A DNA stretch of 64,000 bases from Plotosus lineatus. Its lineage: Eukaryota; Chordata; Actinopteri; Siluriformes; Plotosidae. The stretch lies in the NCBI GenBank assembly GCA_024760905.1, contig CM045733.1, forward strand, positions 29,270,001-29,334,000, given 5' to 3'. How positions within the stretch are numbered: position 1 is the first letter of the stretch; each line of letters opens with the position of its first letter. Below, in pieces: positions 44,758-55,733 of the stretch. Under the pieces are notes generated by a model. That model saw nothing but the letters and a program-made list of their open reading frames with translations, was not told the origin of the DNA and made no database searches. Position numbers and translations under genes: made by a program.

Positions 44758-44795
44758 TATATAGATATATAGATAGATAGATAGATAGATAGATA
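44673..44795. repeat. Palindromic (CTAT)n-(AT)n-(ATAG)n microsatellite
   Basis: CTAT repeats, an AT core and GATA repeats form self-complementary arms, followed by a (GT)n tract to 44820. Confidence 0.95.
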
Positions 44796-44820
44796 TGTGT
44801 GTGCGTGTGTGTGTGTGTGT

Positions 44821-45262
44821 TTTTGGGGGGATAGGGTTACTGAGGTAGAAACAGATGAATAATATCTACTCCTTTTGCTGTAGATTTTTTTCACATATTT
44901 CCAAATGTCAACAGACATCTGTGTCATTTTCGCTACATCCCCTTTCTCCTCTTTACATTCCCTCATTCTGTTGCTTCACACGGTTCCTCTATGTCCTTCA
45001 CTGCATAATTTATGAAGGTAATCTGTCAGTGTTTAAGAGGAAAGGAGAGCCTTGTGATTAGCTGAAACAGCTTTATAGCTTTGCAAAGTCTCAGTGGTGT
45101 CATCTGCTATAAACAGCTGGAGACGAATGGGAATGATGGTGGGATTCTTCTCCTTCTGGCAAATACATACAGTCAGGTCCAAATGACAAAACACAATACC
45201 AAAAACCGCTTTTATTGCACAAAAATCTGATATTACACATATTTTGCGAAGAAGACTATGAC

Positions 45263-45263
<1 letters not shown>
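44821..45263. other. Non-coding stretch
   Basis: No recognised repeat or gene. Confidence 0.4.
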
Positions 45264-45296
<33 letters not shown>

Positions 45297-45345
45297 TACA
45301 AATGATGATAATAATAATAATAATTATTATTATTATTATTATTAC

Positions 45346-45381
<36 letters not shown>

Positions 45382-45403
45382 TATTATTATTATATTGTTG
45401 TTG

Positions 45404-45438
<35 letters not shown>
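45264..45438. repeat. (CTA)n/(ATA)n/(TTA)n trinucleotide tract
   Basis: Blocks of ACT, AAT, ATT and GTT triplets. The poly-Ile and poly-Asn frames are artefacts. Confidence 0.97.
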
Positions 45439-45851
45439 GTGTGCCACTTTTAATTAAAATAATCTATGGCACCTTATAGTGTCCCAGTTATCCAACTGCT
45501 CCGTACAGCATCACATAAAAAAGCCATAAAATAGTTTACAATTAAATTGCAAGTAAAAATAAAACACAAATCAAAATAACATTACAAAAAGCATTAAATC
45601 ATCAGATACTTAGTTCCAGTACATATTGCTTCTGGACTGCACAGACTGGCTTTTACTTGCTGAGCAAAAAGTACTAAACAGGTTGCATTGTATCATCCCA
45701 CAGTACTTTTCAATATGGAGGTGCTAGATATTAAGTGATTTAAAAGTTAACGATAAAATTTTAAAATTAAGCCTTTAACGCTCTGTGAGCCATAGGAGCT
45801 TTCAACTGGTAAACATAGTAGAGCCGATAGTGAGTGTATTTCAGTGAGTCA
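45439..45851. other. Non-coding stretch
   Basis: No recognised repeat or gene. Confidence 0.4.
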
Positions 45852-45864
45852 CCAATGAATGTTA

Positions 45865-46124
45865 TTCATTCATTCATTCATTTCTTTTCTGAACTACTTA
45901 GTTCTAATTAGGGTCAGGGGGAGGCTGGCACCCATCCCAGTCGACTCTTGGAGAGGGCAGAGTACACCCTGTACAGCTTGCCAGGTCACTACAGGGCAGA
46001 AACATGGTGATGGCTATGCAGCATACTCTTCATGAAAGTTAGCAATGGTTCTTTCACATGTCTCTCACCAAAGGCAGTGAGAGACATAGCTGGTCTTTGA
46101 TAACCAAGTTAGCTGCAGTGGGGG
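45865..46124 (-). mobile_element. SINE-1, L tail, 5'-truncated, 13-bp TSD
   Basis: ccaatgaatgtta (45852-45864) and ccactgaatgtta (46125-46137) flank a copy that starts in attcattcattcattcattt and ends at ttagctgcagtgggg. The head is absent, so truncation occurred at insertion. Confidence 0.9.
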
Positions 46125-46289
46125 CCACTGAATGTTAGTCAAGTGAAATACTAAGTCTATTAGGAGTTCTTAAAATAATCACAATTGTTCACATTTGTAT
46201 GTGCTGCTAAAATTCTTAAATTTAACCTAAAAGAGAGTTGATTTTTTATTTTAATTGTTTAAAACAAATTGAATAGTGGCAAAGTCAAT

Positions 46290-46500
46290 CCATCTATTTG
46301 CCGAATCATTTAATTTTACTGGGCTCGTGGGCTTGCAGGGAAACACACTCTCATGGGTCAGTTTGGAATAGCAAATGCTGTTTTTGGACTATGGGATGAA
46401 GCCCATGCAAGCATGGGAGAAGCATCCAAACTCCATGCAAAAACATCTAAACCTGGACTTTCTTGATGTGAGGCATACTTGGTGCTACAGTGATATAGTG
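46290..46500 (-). mobile_element. SINE-2, decayed
   Basis: gggtcagtttggaatagcaa, gatgaagcccatgcaagcat and gaagcatccaaactccatgc match the SINE-2 body on minus. Confidence 0.6.
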
Positions 46501-46518
46501 ATGACAAAATGTATATCA

Positions 46519-46743
46519 CAGTTGGCCCCCGTTTTTCGCAATGTTTCGTTCCCGCCCTTCCCGCGGATCATGAAAATCCGCGAGTTCTTGACACGATTTT
46601 AAAACCCTATGTATGATATTACATGCGCTTAAATACACTTCTTAAACACATTCTATAGACAGTCTTACTCATTGATACAGTAATAATGCAGTAAAATGTA
46701 AGAATGACCCAGTAAAAGCTTTTTAATTTTGTACTGTGATAAT
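46519..46743 (+). mobile_element. Pogo-type element family e, left part
   Basis: cagttggcccccgtttttcg, then ccgcggatcatgaaaatccg, and 'cttaaacacattctatagac agtcttactcatt' as also found at 54960-54995 in the element at 54795. Interrupted at TA 46743-46744 by the next MITE. The right part was not recovered. Confidence 0.65.
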
Positions 46744-46744
46744 A

Positions 46745-47857
46745 CAGGGATCTTTCGCTACTTCACGCTTCAATTAATGCGGCTTCAGTGCATCGCGGTT
46801 TTTAAAAAAAAAAAACATAAATATTCATCGAATTAAAAAAATAAGGAAATTAAGGAAGAATAGGGGAAAAATTGATGGAAAATGTCACAAAAACAAGGCC
46901 AATTATGCAACAACACCCCCCCCCCCCTTTCAAACACAAAACAAAAAAACCAACCCAAAATCTTACATCAAAACTAGATACATTTTTGTATCTGTGTGTG
47001 CACGCGCATCTGCGCGCATGCGTATGTATGTACTGTATGTATGTCGTCTCCTTCATACTATCTGTATGTGTGTGTACAGACGCTCCACAGTTTACTAACG
47101 AGTTAGGTTCAGGATGGCGGTTCTTAGATGAATTTGTTTGTAAGTCGTTACAGGGCATTCTTTTGAGGGGAACGTATGTTTAAACCTTGTATAAGTAACC
47201 CATACGAGTTTGTACTGGATAAGATCTCTCTCTCTCGCTCTCTGTCTCTTTCTGTCTCTCTTTCTGTCTCTCTTGACATAATCATCTGTATATTATGTCC
47301 CGTGTTTAAACTCCTGGTTCCTCTCAAGCACATCACAGTGGATCTGATCAGATTTACAGAGCGGTTCACTCTTATCCAGTTCATTATAAAACTGGAGTCA
47401 ATTTGTTTCTTCTTTGAATCTTTTGGCACGAGTTCAGAAATGTATCGTTCTGCTTCTCTTCCTTGACCTAAGGTGTAAAGCATGCCACGTCCCTCTTCAG
47501 GAGCCTAGTATTAAGTGTACCTCAGGATAATGTTTAATCATATTTCATATTTATATTTATGATATATCTTACTATAGATTTTATTCCATTTCTATTTCTA
47601 CTTGTTCTTCAATTTCATTTCACTTTGACTTTCAATTTCGACCTTAGACACGAATGTTGATAAGTTGGGGAGCATCTGTATTTATATTTTATTTCCATCT
47701 TATGTTATTTTTTAATGTTTAATTGTTAGATAAGCATTTATAGCATTGAATATTTATTTTGTTTTATCCTATATACACATATACATATATGTCAATGGGG
47801 GGGGGTTAATCCTACTTCACGGATTTCAATGGTCGCGGAAAGTGAGGGATTTGATGT
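46745..47857. mobile_element. CAGGGAT-type MITE (family b), host to another MITE
   Basis: The left end CAGGGATCTTTCGCTACTTC and right end (inverse) ...AATCCCTCACTTTCCGCGAC resemble the copies at 13712 and 41849. The interior shares blocks with both. It is interrupted at 47077-47678. Confidence 0.65.
47077..47678. mobile_element. Pogo-type MITE family f, nested
   Basis: Left end CAGACGCTCCACAGTTTACT and right end (inverse) CAGATGCTCCCCAACTTATC, with TA outside both (47075-47076, 47679-47680). A second family member begins at 63869. No transposase frame. Confidence 0.78.
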
Positions 47858-48094
47858 ATGTTCCCAGTCACAGTTTAGTCCCTACTTTACAATTACAATA
47901 ATTTCCACTCTTCTTGAAATACTTTCCATTAGATTTCAGGTGTGGCTAGTAATGAACTTTAGTGAGATCAGAGTTGGGGGAGGTAATGTGGGATATAGGT
48001 GTTATGGACTTTTTTGTGCATGGGGCGCATTATAATGCTGGACCAAGTGTGGGCCCAAAAAGATATTTATTAATTCATATTTCTTGACAATATT

Positions 48095-48378
48095 GCAGGT
48101 TGCCGATGAATCCCAGCTGACATTGGGTGGGAAGTGGGAAGTACCAAAGGCAGATCACTTCTCATGTAGTTAACAAAAAGAAGGAAGAGCATGTAAATGG
48201 GCAATTTAGAGTAGTTACCCATCTAATTCTACTCTTTGGACTGTCGGAAGAAAACAGAGTACACGGAGAAAACCTACATACAAAGCATAAACTCTACCAG
48301 TAAACTGCCAGGTTTGAACCCAGAATCTGCTTGCTGTGAGGTGACAGTATGAACGAGTAGAGCCATCATCCCTTAAAG
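48095..48378 (-). mobile_element. SINE-2
   Basis: Minus-strand body gggcaatttagagtagttac, gactgtcggaagaaaacaga and gtacacggagaaaacctaca, and head (gctgtgaggtgacagtatga). Confidence 0.75.
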
Positions 48379-48422
48379 CCAGCCATGGCCATGCGTTCAC
48401 ATACTTTTGATCTATACATATG

Positions 48423-48774
48423 TCTGTCTGTCTTCCTTTCGGCTTTTTCCCTTTTACTCGGGAGTCGCCACAGCGAATCATCTGATTCGGACATTTCATT
48501 TGGCAGAGGTTTTTACGTCGAATGCCCTTCCTGTCACGACCCTTTTTAGCAAGGGACAGAAACACGCTGACGACTTTGCAGCTACTCTTTACGAAAGTCA
48601 GCAATGGTTCTTTTACATGCCTCTCACCATAGACAGTGAGAGGCATGGCCCGCCTTTGATAACCCAGTTAGCTGCACTGGGGGGACAGTGACAACCTCGT
48701 GGAGAGTGGGACTCGAACCCCCAACCTATGGATCAGCGATCCAGCGCCCTATACCACTAGACCACCACTGCCCC
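48423..48774 (-). mobile_element. SINE-1, full length, R tail
   Basis: acttttgatctatacatatg (48403-48422) and actttttatttatacatatg (48775-48794) are an 18/20 target duplication. Head (accaccactgcccc), B box, middle and R tail are all present. Confidence 0.93.
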
Positions 48775-49030
48775 ACTTTTTATTTATACATATGGCCTGC
48801 TATATTAACATTAACAAATACAATAAACAAACTACAGTAATTGGAGAAAATACTTGGCTTTGGTTTAAGAATATTCAATAATAAGTTTCTGATCTTCTTT
48901 TTTTCTCTTATTTTTAATTTCCTCTGTCATAAAGTCCTTCCTCTAATCCGTCCTAGTCTAACATTCATTCCACTCTATCGTAGCATTGCTCTTCTCCACT
49001 GCCCTTGAATCATTCAAAAGCCAGAATTGC

Positions 49031-49077
<47 letters not shown>
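49031..49077. repeat. (AC)n microsatellite
   Basis: About 23 AC units. Confidence 0.97.
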
Positions 49078-49079
<2 letters not shown>

Positions 49080-49149
49080 TAGGTGTTATGATGAAAAGTA
49101 TACAATTTTGATGCTGTATACCCCCTCTGACACTTCCCACTTATTAGCT

Positions 49150-49680
49150 AGTTTTCGTACAGGCTTCAATCAGGCTTCCTAATCCTCCAAGGGGAAGAGC
49201 GATTTTAATTCACCGATCGACCGATAAGCAAAACCATTGCTGGCTGAGGAGAAAAAAGGATAGCGTGTGAGAGGGAGAGTGTGAGAGAGAGTGACAGAAT
49301 GGCTTACATGTAGATGAATCCTGCTTACAAGATGGAACCGTGGGCATTAGCTGCCGATCTGAATTTCCTTCCCCCACCCTCTATCTCTCTTCTTCTCCCT
49401 CCTTCTTCTCCACCATTACCCTTGCTGATTGCAATCTTTCAGCGCCATTGGGTCCCGAGCCTGGGCTGTGTTTAATCTGCCTTTAATCCAATAGATTTTA
49501 AATATTCCCCCTACTCCCACAGTCTGCAGGCAATTAACTGGCCTTCTGATGCTCTTCTTATCAGTTGCCTCCTTGTATCAGCTCCAAGCAGCCTCCAGAC
49601 ACTGCCAACCTGACAAATAATACCCGCCATTTACCGCAGAGACCAGCCAACACACACCCAGCTCCTCTGCATTATAAACA
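49150..49680. other. Repeat-free, high-complexity noncoding block
   Basis: No transposon or reading frame. The block has mixed composition with ATTA/TAAT-type homeodomain core sites (gcaattaactggc), gctgattgcaatctttcag and ctgcctttaatccaatagat. It stands out from its surroundings and looks like conserved noncoding DNA, but conservation cannot be tested here. Confidence 0.3.
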
Positions 49681-50107
49681 GGTATTTGGTAAACATATCA
49701 TAAGGATGCATGCACACAACTGGTAAACCTGAAATCCTGCTTTCTTCTGTCCAGAAAAAAAGAAAAAATAAGTAAATGTAAAACAAAAGATTTATGCTAT
49801 ACTAGAATAGCAATGTGTATATGATGATTGAGCAGTAATTTAAGATGCTTAAACTATCATTACAGAATTCAGGTAAGAAAACACTGTTGTTGAATTTTCT
49901 AATTCACCCTTTGGTTTTAAAATGTAATATCCTAGTGATTTCAGTGATTATTGAGGAATCAGATTAGAAAACATTTAAAAACCAAGAAAATAAAAATCCT
50001 TAATTTAACACAAACAATACTTTTGAATAGGATCACACCTAAATGGTTCAAAGAAAACAAGTATCCAAAGTCATTCAGTAATGATAAAAAGACAGAGAGC
50101 AAGAGAT
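49681..50107. other. Non-coding AT-rich stretch
   Basis: No recognised repeat or gene. Confidence 0.4.
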
Positions 50108-50108
50108 A

Positions 50109-50430
50109 GGGCATTGGTGGCCTGGTGATAAGGTGCTGGACCACAAGGTTGGAGGTTCAAGTCCCACTATGAATGGGTTGACACTGCTATGACCCCAGTG
50201 CAGCTAACAAAAGCCGGCCATGTTTCTTATTGTCTATGGCATGAGGCATGTAAAAGTGCCATTGCTGATTTTTCATTTAGAGGAGGCTGCATAGCCGATA
50301 GCGTGTTTCTTGCCTGTGATGGGCTGGTAAGCTGTCCAGGGTGTACTCTGCCCATGTCCAGATTTAGCTAAGATGGGCAACAGCATTCTTGCGACCGTAA
50401 TTAGGATTAAAAGGTTCAGAAAACGAATTA
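50109..50430 (+). mobile_element. SINE-1, full length, L tail, diverged
   Basis: Head ggcattggtggcctggtgat, B box ggttcaagtcc, shortened middle, L tail gtaattaggattaaaaggtt. More diverged than most copies, so likely old. Confidence 0.85.
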
Positions 50431-50632
50431 TATATACATTAAAAAAAAATATATATATATATACATATATTCAATCAGAATACTTAATTGATCTTGAAGC
50501 AAATAATGTGCACACAGTTGCTCAATAACAAGTAAAGAATGATATAAAGATAGGATAAAACTGTAATTATCAAAAAAATTGCAAATACACAAACACATAC
50601 CTACATACATGCTTACACACAGACGCACGCAT

Positions 50633-50636
<4 letters not shown>

Positions 50637-50720
<84 letters not shown>
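50637..50720. repeat. (CA)n(TA)n microsatellite
   Basis: About 22 CA units, then about 20 TA units. Confidence 0.97.
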
Positions 50721-50722
<2 letters not shown>

Positions 50723-50773
50723 TTCTATAATCACCTGAAATAGAGAGGATGGAAACAGATCTGTCGTGATAAA

Positions 50774-50878
50774 TGGAGTTTCAATAGAAAGTCTTTGTCC
50801 TGTTCTTTTATTTTTATTTTTATTTGCTCTACCAAAAAGTATTGAGCACTCTCCTACAGAAGGATCTACTCAGAAAAT

Positions 50879-50956
<78 letters not shown>

Positions 50957-51097
50957 TAAGTAAAAATAAAAGGACAGGACAAAGACTTTCTATTGAAACT
51001 TCATAGAAAGTCTTTGTCCTGTCCTTTTATTTTTACTTATATTTGCTCTACGAAAAAGTATTGAGCACTCTGTTACGGAAGGATCTACTCAGAAAAT

Positions 51098-51100
<3 letters not shown>
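50774..51100. repeat. Triplicated ~100-bp unit including a perfect 40-bp palindrome
   Basis: A unit containing caatagaaagtctttgtcct and gctctaccaaaaagtattga occurs at 50774-50878 and 51001-51098 in plus. A short inverted copy occurs at 50954-50999. Arms 50954-50993 and 51003-51042 are perfectly complementary over 40 bases with a 9-base loop. Each plus unit is followed by a (TA)n array (50891-50957, 51119-51186). Confidence 0.92.

Positions 51101-51118
<18 letters not shown>

Positions 51119-51186
<68 letters not shown>
51119..51186. repeat. (AT)n microsatellite
   Basis: About 33 AT units after a short (CT)n. Confidence 0.97.
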
Positions 51187-51187
<1 letters not shown>

Positions 51188-51299
51188 TGTACTGTATATA
51201 TAAAAAGCCTTCTCTGCTCATCCTAATCTACCCAGGTCCTTCAGAATCAGCAGTTCTGGTCTTAAATTATATTAGCAATGGGGCTGTTTCTTGAACAGA

Positions 51300-51669
51300 C
51301 TTCAGATTTGCCTCACAGGGCCAACTCTTGGGCTTACAATGATGTCAGCATTTTTCGTCCTCTGATTGGTTGGTCAGAGCAAGCTAGTTGAATAGTCTGT
51401 GGTGGTCTGCACACCATACATTTGTTAGATTTTTTACACACACAATGTCTGACAGAGAAGGAGGAATTAACTTGGTGTTGGGCATTCTAAAAATCCATTT
51501 TCAAGGCAGACCTATTCAGAAAAGATAGACATCAAAATGAGAGGTTAAAGAAGTGAGGGTAAAGTTTACCTTTTTACTTTTGGCTCAACACCAATTTTCC
51601 TGGGAACTTGCGCCAGTAAATGTCACTGAAGGTTATGTAATACTGAGAGTTACTAGCAGAAATGCACAA

Positions 51670-51735
<66 letters not shown>

Positions 51736-51840
51736 ATGTTACATCTTGTTATATTGTGTTTTTGTATATTATTGATGGTTTGTATGATTGTGATTTGACA
51801 TTGATAGTATTAGGAGGTGGATTAAGTCCATTAAGTCCCA
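51300..51840 (+). repeat. Unclassified interspersed repeat (relative at 25728-26300)
   Basis: Shares, in opposite orientation, gaggaattaacttggtgttg-like, aaaatccattttcaaggcag and aggtggattaagtccatt-like blocks with 25728-26300. Contains a (CT)n array at 51675-51733. No recognised protein. Confidence 0.5.
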
Positions 51841-51921
51841 ATAAAGGCATAGGTACCAAATGCATGGCCCACCACTCATTATGTACTGTATATGTATACG
51901 TTTAAACATTAGAACGTATCA

Positions 51922-52228
51922 GGCAGTGGTGGCCTGATGGTAAGGTTCTTGATTGCCAATTCTAAGGTTGGGGTTTCAAGCCCCACTGTCAACGGTTGTC
52001 ACTGCCCCGGTGTTATCAAAGGTCGGCCATATCTCTCAGCGTCTATGGTGTGAGGCATGTAAAAGAACCATTGCTGACTTTTGACAAGAGTAGGCGGCAT
52101 ATCCATCAGCATGTACAGTATCTACCCTGCGGTGTACTCTGCCCTCAACCAGAGTTGGCTGAGATTGGTACCTGCCTCCGTGTTACCCTAATTAGGATTA
52201 AGTGGTTCAAAAAAATGAATGAGTGAAT
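51922..52228 (+). mobile_element. SINE-1, L tail, diverged
   Basis: Head ggcagtggtggcctgatggt, decayed B box (ggtttcaagcc), middle with small deletions, L tail ccctaattaggattaagtgg, ending gaatgagtgaatt. Confidence 0.85.
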
Positions 52229-52239
52229 TGTAAAACAGT

Positions 52240-52600
52240 GGATGTTATTGCTATATGGAGGAGTTGTATAGTTTAATAGCAACAGGTAAGAATGATTTCC
52301 TGTGTCGTTCAGTGGATCATTTGGGTGGTATGGGTCTCTCACTGAACATGCTCCTGTGAATGATCAGCAGGTTGTGAAGTGGATGGAAGGTATTATTCAA
52401 TATTGTCTTTATTTTGGACAACATTTCCTTCTATGACACTGCCGTCAGAGAGTCAGCTCCACAACCACAATGTTACTGGCCTTATGGATCAGTTTGTTCA
52501 GTCTGTTTGTGTCTGCAACCCTCAGCTTGCTGCCCCAGCATGCAACAGCATAGAGGATAGCACTGACCACAACAGACGTGGAGTAGTGCTCTTAACCCAG
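52240..52600 (-). mobile_element. LINE ORF2 C-terminal fragment
   Basis: On minus the sequence encodes, in one frame, ILYAVACWGSKLRVADTNRL and NKLIHKASNIV, then broken frames. This is the extreme C-terminal block of fish LINE reverse-transcriptase proteins (CR1/Rex-like; clade uncertain). A SINE-1 L-tail scrap follows at 52621-52700. Confidence 0.62.
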
Positions 52601-52701
52601 TCCAGTTTACTGTCAACATGAATTGCCCATCTCAACCAACTCTGAGCAAGATCAGAGTTAGTACACCCTGCATAGCTTGACAGACCATCCCAGGGATATA
52701 T

Positions 52702-52702
<1 letters not shown>

Positions 52703-52778
<76 letters not shown>
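52703..52778. repeat. (GT)n microsatellite
   Basis: About 38 GT units ending at the left end of a pogo element. Confidence 0.97.
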
Positions 52779-52780
<2 letters not shown>

Positions 52781-53905
52781 GTATTTTTCGGGCCACAAGG
52801 CACACCTAAAATCCTTTGATCTTCAAAAAAAATTTGCCGGTGCGCCTTATTATCTGGTGCGCTTTATTTTATGGATGAAGCCGTGCAACTCCATCTCACT
52901 GATACCGTCAAAGCCCAAGTGAAGCAAATTAATTCAGAGCTTATCATCATTCCAGGTGGATTAACCAAAGAACTCCAAATGCTAGATATTGGTCTCAACA
53001 GGTTGTAAGTTGAAGGATTCGGGCTTTAAGTCCAAATACCAGCATTACAGATATGCTAGTCAGGTAACTCGCTGAGAAATATGTGAGTGGCTGAGAAATT
53101 TACGTCACAAGACTGGAAGACTTTTCCCACCTAATCTCGTCTCTACTGACCATCTGTCTTGTTACGAGGATGCTTCTGCATCTCAGGATGCTCAGCTGGC
53201 TTAATGAGACTCTCACGTTTGTTACCGGGATAAAGCACTGATAGGGGGCTCCTTCTGAGACCTCAGATTAACTTTTTTGAATTTACAGTTACACTGATAC
53301 AGTACCTTAAGAGTAATGACCTATAATGAACACAATACTCATGCTGCAAATGACCACTGCTATGTTTGTTATTGTGATGACGCTGTCGCTTTAAGGGTGA
53401 GTGGCTGAGGGAAGTTTAGGTCACAACACCAAAAAACTTTTTCCACCTAATCCTCATCTCTATTGATGTGCGACCCCATGTGCGCGAGGGAATAATAGAT
53501 AATAAAACATTATAACATAATATAATGTAATTATAAAATTATAAAATAATAAAATATAATGATAAAAAAACAATAGAGGGATCCGGGCTTTATGTCCAAC
53601 TCTCGCAACTGCTAAATTCGTACACTGAAGATGATGAATTTGTGGAAGAAGAATGAACTGAGAAAGTGAGTTGATTGTTTGTTATTGTTACAGCTGAAAA
53701 GTGTATTTTTTTATATTTTGTGTTACAACTGAACAATGTTGAGAGTTATTGTGAATGAGCTGAATCAAGTTTGACTTATCTGACTTTTGTTTCACTTAAT
53801 GCCCCTTATAATCCGATGTTCCTTATGTATGGACAAAGACTGTTCAATCATTGTTTATTGATATTGGGCATTTTAATCTGGTACGCTCTCTAGCCTGGAA
53901 AATAC
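52779..53905 (+). mobile_element. Pogo-type transposon family g
   Basis: The left end tactgtatttttcgggccac and right end (inverse) tatgtattttccaggctaga are imperfect inverted repeats. Internal 'gccttattatctggtgcgc' and 'ccccttataatccgatg' subterminal motifs are typical of the family. It encodes a short transposase remnant at 52871. Confidence 0.72.
52871..53008 (+). pseudogene. Pogo DDE transposase fragment (45 aa)
   Basis: The frame MDEAVQLHLTDTVKAQ...IPGGLTKELQMLDIGLNRL matches the region just before the last catalytic residue in pogo/Tigger DDE domains (IPGGLTKxLQPLDxxVN), where the PLD is a signature; here Pro is Met. Only this block survives; the N-terminal CENP-B domain and most of the catalytic core are missing. 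Confidence 0.7.
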
Positions 53906-53910
53906 ATATA

Positions 53911-54390
53911 CACTGGCACCTTACGAAAGTCTCACCAAACAAAAAATTCATTTTACAAAAAGCATTTACCGAAAATTTTTGTATCAGGATACCAAACAAG
54001 TTCACGTTACGAAAGCGGCATCTTTAAAATGCAAATGTGCCATTGAAACATTCAAACAATGTATGAGCTGCTCTCCCATCAATGACGTTCAAACATCACG
54101 CCTAGCTAGCCTCCCATTGGCTAGCAACTGAGCTGTTGTTCATGTCGGCTTCACTTAAGCACCGTCTTGGACAGGTCCACCTGATGCCATCTTGGACAGG
54201 GACGCCATCTTGGTTGCCATCTTTGATATCATTTCCTAGGAGGAATGACTCATCTACCTCCCATTGCCTATTATAGACTTGAATCCACCATGAAGTTACG
54301 GTTGTTTTATGCTTTATTTCTTGACTCAGGCTTTTAACCTTCCATAAACATTTGTAAGATTATAACTCTGCTAAGAAGATATGGTCAACA

Positions 54391-54463
<73 letters not shown>

Positions 54464-54728
54464 TTCCGGTGTGAGTGAGGAGAAGAAACGGGCTCGAGTG
54501 ATATCACAAAGGAATATGGACAAACCCGTCTTTCATCGGTATGATATAAAAGCAGAAGGAGGTCTTAAAAGGCATGTTTTTATAATTTTTAAAGGGTTTA
54601 GTGGGTAGTATTGGGAGCCTTGGAACGAATCACACATTTTACATGTAAAATGTGGTTCAACTTACGAAAAATGCAGGTTACGAAAAAAGCTCTGGAACGG
54701 ATTAATTTCGTAAGGTGAGGTTGCACTG
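53911..54728 (+). mobile_element. Pogo-type MITE family c, complete, with internal (CA)n
   Basis: Left end cactggcaccttacgaaagt and right end (inverse) cagtgcaacctcaccttacg, with TA at both sides (53909-53910, 54729-54730). Contains 'cttgactcaggcttttaacc' and 'gctctggaacggattaattt' as in the copy at 22907. The (AC)n at 54401-54462 is in the corresponding place. Confidence 0.82.
54401..54462. repeat. (CA)n microsatellite inside MITE family c
   Basis: About 31 AC units. Confidence 0.97.
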
Positions 54729-54730
54729 TA

Positions 54731-54740
54731 TATCTATCTA

Positions 54741-54796
<56 letters not shown>
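54731..54796. repeat. (TATC)n/(TA)n microsatellite
   Basis: Short TATC run, then about 25 TA units, between two pogo-type elements. Confidence 0.96.
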
Positions 54797-54799
<3 letters not shown>

Positions 54800-55146
54800 G
54801 GCCCTTGACATTCGCGGGGGTTCGGTTCTGGGCCCTCCCGCGAATCGAGATAATCCGTGAGTTCTGTACCTGGAAGTAAAACCCCATGTATGACGTCACA
54901 TGCGCGAAAGAGCAGCTGTAAATAAAATACTATGTATCTATTACATGTGCTAAAATATGCTTCTTAAACACATTCTATAGACAGTCTTACTCATTAATAC
55001 AGTATTAATGTGGTAAAATGTAGTAATGATTAAGAAAAACTTTTCAATTTTTACTGTTATATTTATTGATGCTAAACTATAAACATTATACAGCATACGC
55101 ATAAAGCACCTTTCAGAGCATTCTCTTTATAAACATACAGCACTGT

Positions 55147-55733
55147 CTGTCTGTCTTCCTTTCGGCTTTTTCCCTTTTTCTCGGGAGTTGCCACAGGGGC
55201 AGTAGTGGTCTAGTGGTATAGGGCGCTGGATCGCTGATCCAAAGGTTGGGGGTTCGAGTCCCACTATCCACAAGATTGTTACTGTCCCCCCCAGTGCGGC
55301 TAACTGGGTTATCAAAGGCGGGCCATGTCTCTCACTGTCTATGGTGAGAGGCATGTAAAAGAACCATTGCTGACTTTCGTAAAGAGTAGGCTGCAAAGTC
55401 GTCAGCGTGTTTCTGTCCCTTGCTAAAAAAGGGTTGTGACAGGAAGGGCATCCGACGTAAAAACCTCTGCCAAATGAAAAAAAAAACGTGCAAATCAGAT
55501 GATTTGCTGTGGCAACTCCTGAGTAAAAGGGAAAAAGCCGAAAGGAAGACAGACAGACTCAGGAGTCGCCACAGCGAATCATCTGATTCACACATTTGAT
55601 TTGGCAGAGGTTTTTACGCCGGATGCCCTTCCTGTCACAACCCTTTTTAGCAAGGGACAGAAACACGCTGACGACTTTGCAGCAACTCTTTACGAAAGTC
55701 AGCAATGGTTCTTTTACATGCCTCTCACCATAG
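55147..55733 (-). mobile_element. SINE-1, R tail, 5'-truncated, 14-bp TSD, host to another SINE-1
   Basis: acatacagcactgt flanks it perfectly (55133-55146, 55734-55747). The tail piece (55147-55195) and the middle piece (55558-55733) belong to one minus-strand copy split by the inner SINE. The head is missing. Confidence 0.92.
55196..55557 (+). mobile_element. SINE-1, full length, R tail, nested in another SINE-1
   Basis: ctcgggagttgccaca (55180-55195) and ctcaggagtcgccaca (55558-55573) form the 16-base duplication, two mismatches. Complete head, middle and R tail in 362 bases, opposite in orientation to its host. Confidence 0.94.

Noticed and set aside
44673..44795. CRISPR-like regular repeats
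   Set aside because: Simple tetranucleotide microsatellite with no spacers; the window is eukaryotic.
45215..45457. Poly-Ile/poly-Asn ORFs
   Set aside because: Translated trinucleotide repeats.
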